A stretch of 7,345 bases of DNA from Lachnospiraceae bacterium UBA3645. Lineage in GTDB: Bacteria; Bacillota; Clostridia; Lachnospirales; Lachnospiraceae. Position 1 is the stretch's first letter, and every line of letters starts with the position of its first letter. The stretch lies in assembly GCA_002373555.1 (NCBI GenBank), contig DFKM01000170.1, positions 1-7,345 of the forward strand, in the 5' to 3' direction. A program made the position numbers and the translations under genes. Below the pieces are notes generated by a model. The model saw nothing but the letters and a program-made list of their open reading frames with translations, was not told the DNA's origin and did no database searches. Shown here in pieces: positions 6,810 to 7,345 of the stretch.

Positions 6810-7345
6810 ATGGATAGAGTGTACAATTTTTCCGCAGGTCCCGCAGTTCTTCCGGAGGAAGTCCTCCGCGAGGCAGCTGATGAAATGCTCAACTACAGGG
6901 GCAGCGGCATGTCTGTCATGGAGATGAGCCACCGCGGCAAGATTTTCGACGGCATCATCAAAGAGGCGGAAAAGGATCTTCGTGATATCCTGAACATTCC
7001 GGACAACTACAAGGTACTGTTCCTGCAGGGCGGCGCCTGGACACAGTTCGCTGCGGTTCCCATGAACCTCATGCGCAACCATGTCGCAGCCTATGTCATC
7101 ACCGGCCAGTGGGCCAAGAAGGCTTATCAGGAAGCCAAAAAATACGGTGATGCCGTAGCGGTCGCTTCTTCCGAGGACAAGACCTACAGCTACATTCCGG
7201 ACTGCTCCGATCTCGACATTCCCGAAGAAGCGGATTATGTCTATATCTGCGAGAACAACACCATTTACGGCACCAAGTTCCATGAGCTGCCCAACACAAA
7301 GGGCCATGACCTGGTGGCGGATGTCTCCTCCTGCTTCCTCTCCGA
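6810..7345 (+). CDS. serC: Phosphoserine aminotransferase (partial, 3' end outside the window)
   Basis: PLP enzyme converting 3-phosphohydroxypyruvate and glutamate to phosphoserine, the second step of serine synthesis; many members also act in pyridoxal phosphate synthesis. The first 178 residues are present, about half of the usual 360 or so. The start MDRVYNFSAGPAVLPEEVL is typical. Other landmarks are SGMSVMEMSHRGK (32-44, R42 expected to contact substrate), FLQGGAWTQFAAVPMNL (71-87, PLP phosphate loop), TGQWAKKA (98-105, W101 expected to stack on PLP), NNTIYGT (149-155) and ADVSSCFLS (170-178, D171 for the PLP ring nitrogen). The catalytic lysine would lie about 20 residues beyond the window edge. 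The residue after GGA is W77, where Ser or Thr is what I expect. The gene is open to the last base with no frameshift. serA often follows in such operons but cannot be seen here. Confidence 0.95.
   Translation, partial: MDRVYNFSAGPAVLPEEVLREAADEMLNYRGSGMSVMEMSHRGKIFDGIIKEAEKDLRDILNIPDNYKVLFLQGGAWTQFAAVPMNLMRNHVAAYVITGQWAKKAYQEAKKYGDAVAVASSEDKTYSYIPDCSDLDIPEEADYVYICENNTIYGTKFHELPNTKGHDLVADVSSCFLS

Noticed and set aside
1..7345. CRISPR arrays, tRNA or rRNA genes, insertion sequences, toxin-antitoxin or defence genes
   Set aside because: No repeat-spacer pattern, no cloverleaf or rRNA-like sequence, no transposase motifs or terminal repeats, and no ORFs outside the six genes that resemble such families.

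Overview
The window reads as a chromosomal segment of a moderately GC-rich bacterium, most likely a Gram-positive anaerobe of the Clostridia (Lachnospiraceae-like). This placement is an inference. It rests on the tgt-yajC pair, clostridial-looking IlvD, IlvB and SerC sequences, purine-rich Shine-Dalgarno sites, and a membrane protein with a DUF6273-like C-terminal domain, a type I associate with gut Firmicutes. All recognised genes lie on the + strand and coding density is high.

Layout: positions 1-138 hold no gene I can assign. They contain a perfect 7-bp hairpin and then an AT-rich leader. Next come tgt (tRNA-guanine transglycosylase, 139-1281) and yajC (Sec accessory subunit, 1334-1636), closed by a strong intrinsic terminator at 1675-1706. 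A second block begins with a 500-residue single-pass membrane protein of unknown function (1742-3244). It is followed after 27 nt by ilvD (dihydroxy-acid dehydratase, 3272-4936) and after another 23 nt by ilvB (acetolactate synthase large subunit, 4960-6636). A 173-nt gap with strong RNA-folding potential (6637-6809) precedes serC (phosphoserine aminotransferase), which starts at 6810 and runs off the window.

Functionally, tgt and yajC are housekeeping genes for tRNA modification and protein export. ilvB and ilvD encode the first and third steps of valine/isoleucine synthesis; ilvC and the regulatory subunit ilvN are not in the window. serC starts serine synthesis, so 3272-7345 is an amino-acid biosynthesis block. 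Spacing suggests that the membrane protein, ilvD and ilvB are co-transcribed.

I found no clear new system such as a defence island, mobile element or CRISPR array. The most interesting points are the uncharacterised membrane protein heading the ilv genes, with a possible helix-turn-helix at its cytoplasmic N-terminus, and the multi-branched RNA structure in front of serC, which carries a partial T-box-like signature. A possible promoter hidden in the 3' end of tgt is a smaller point.
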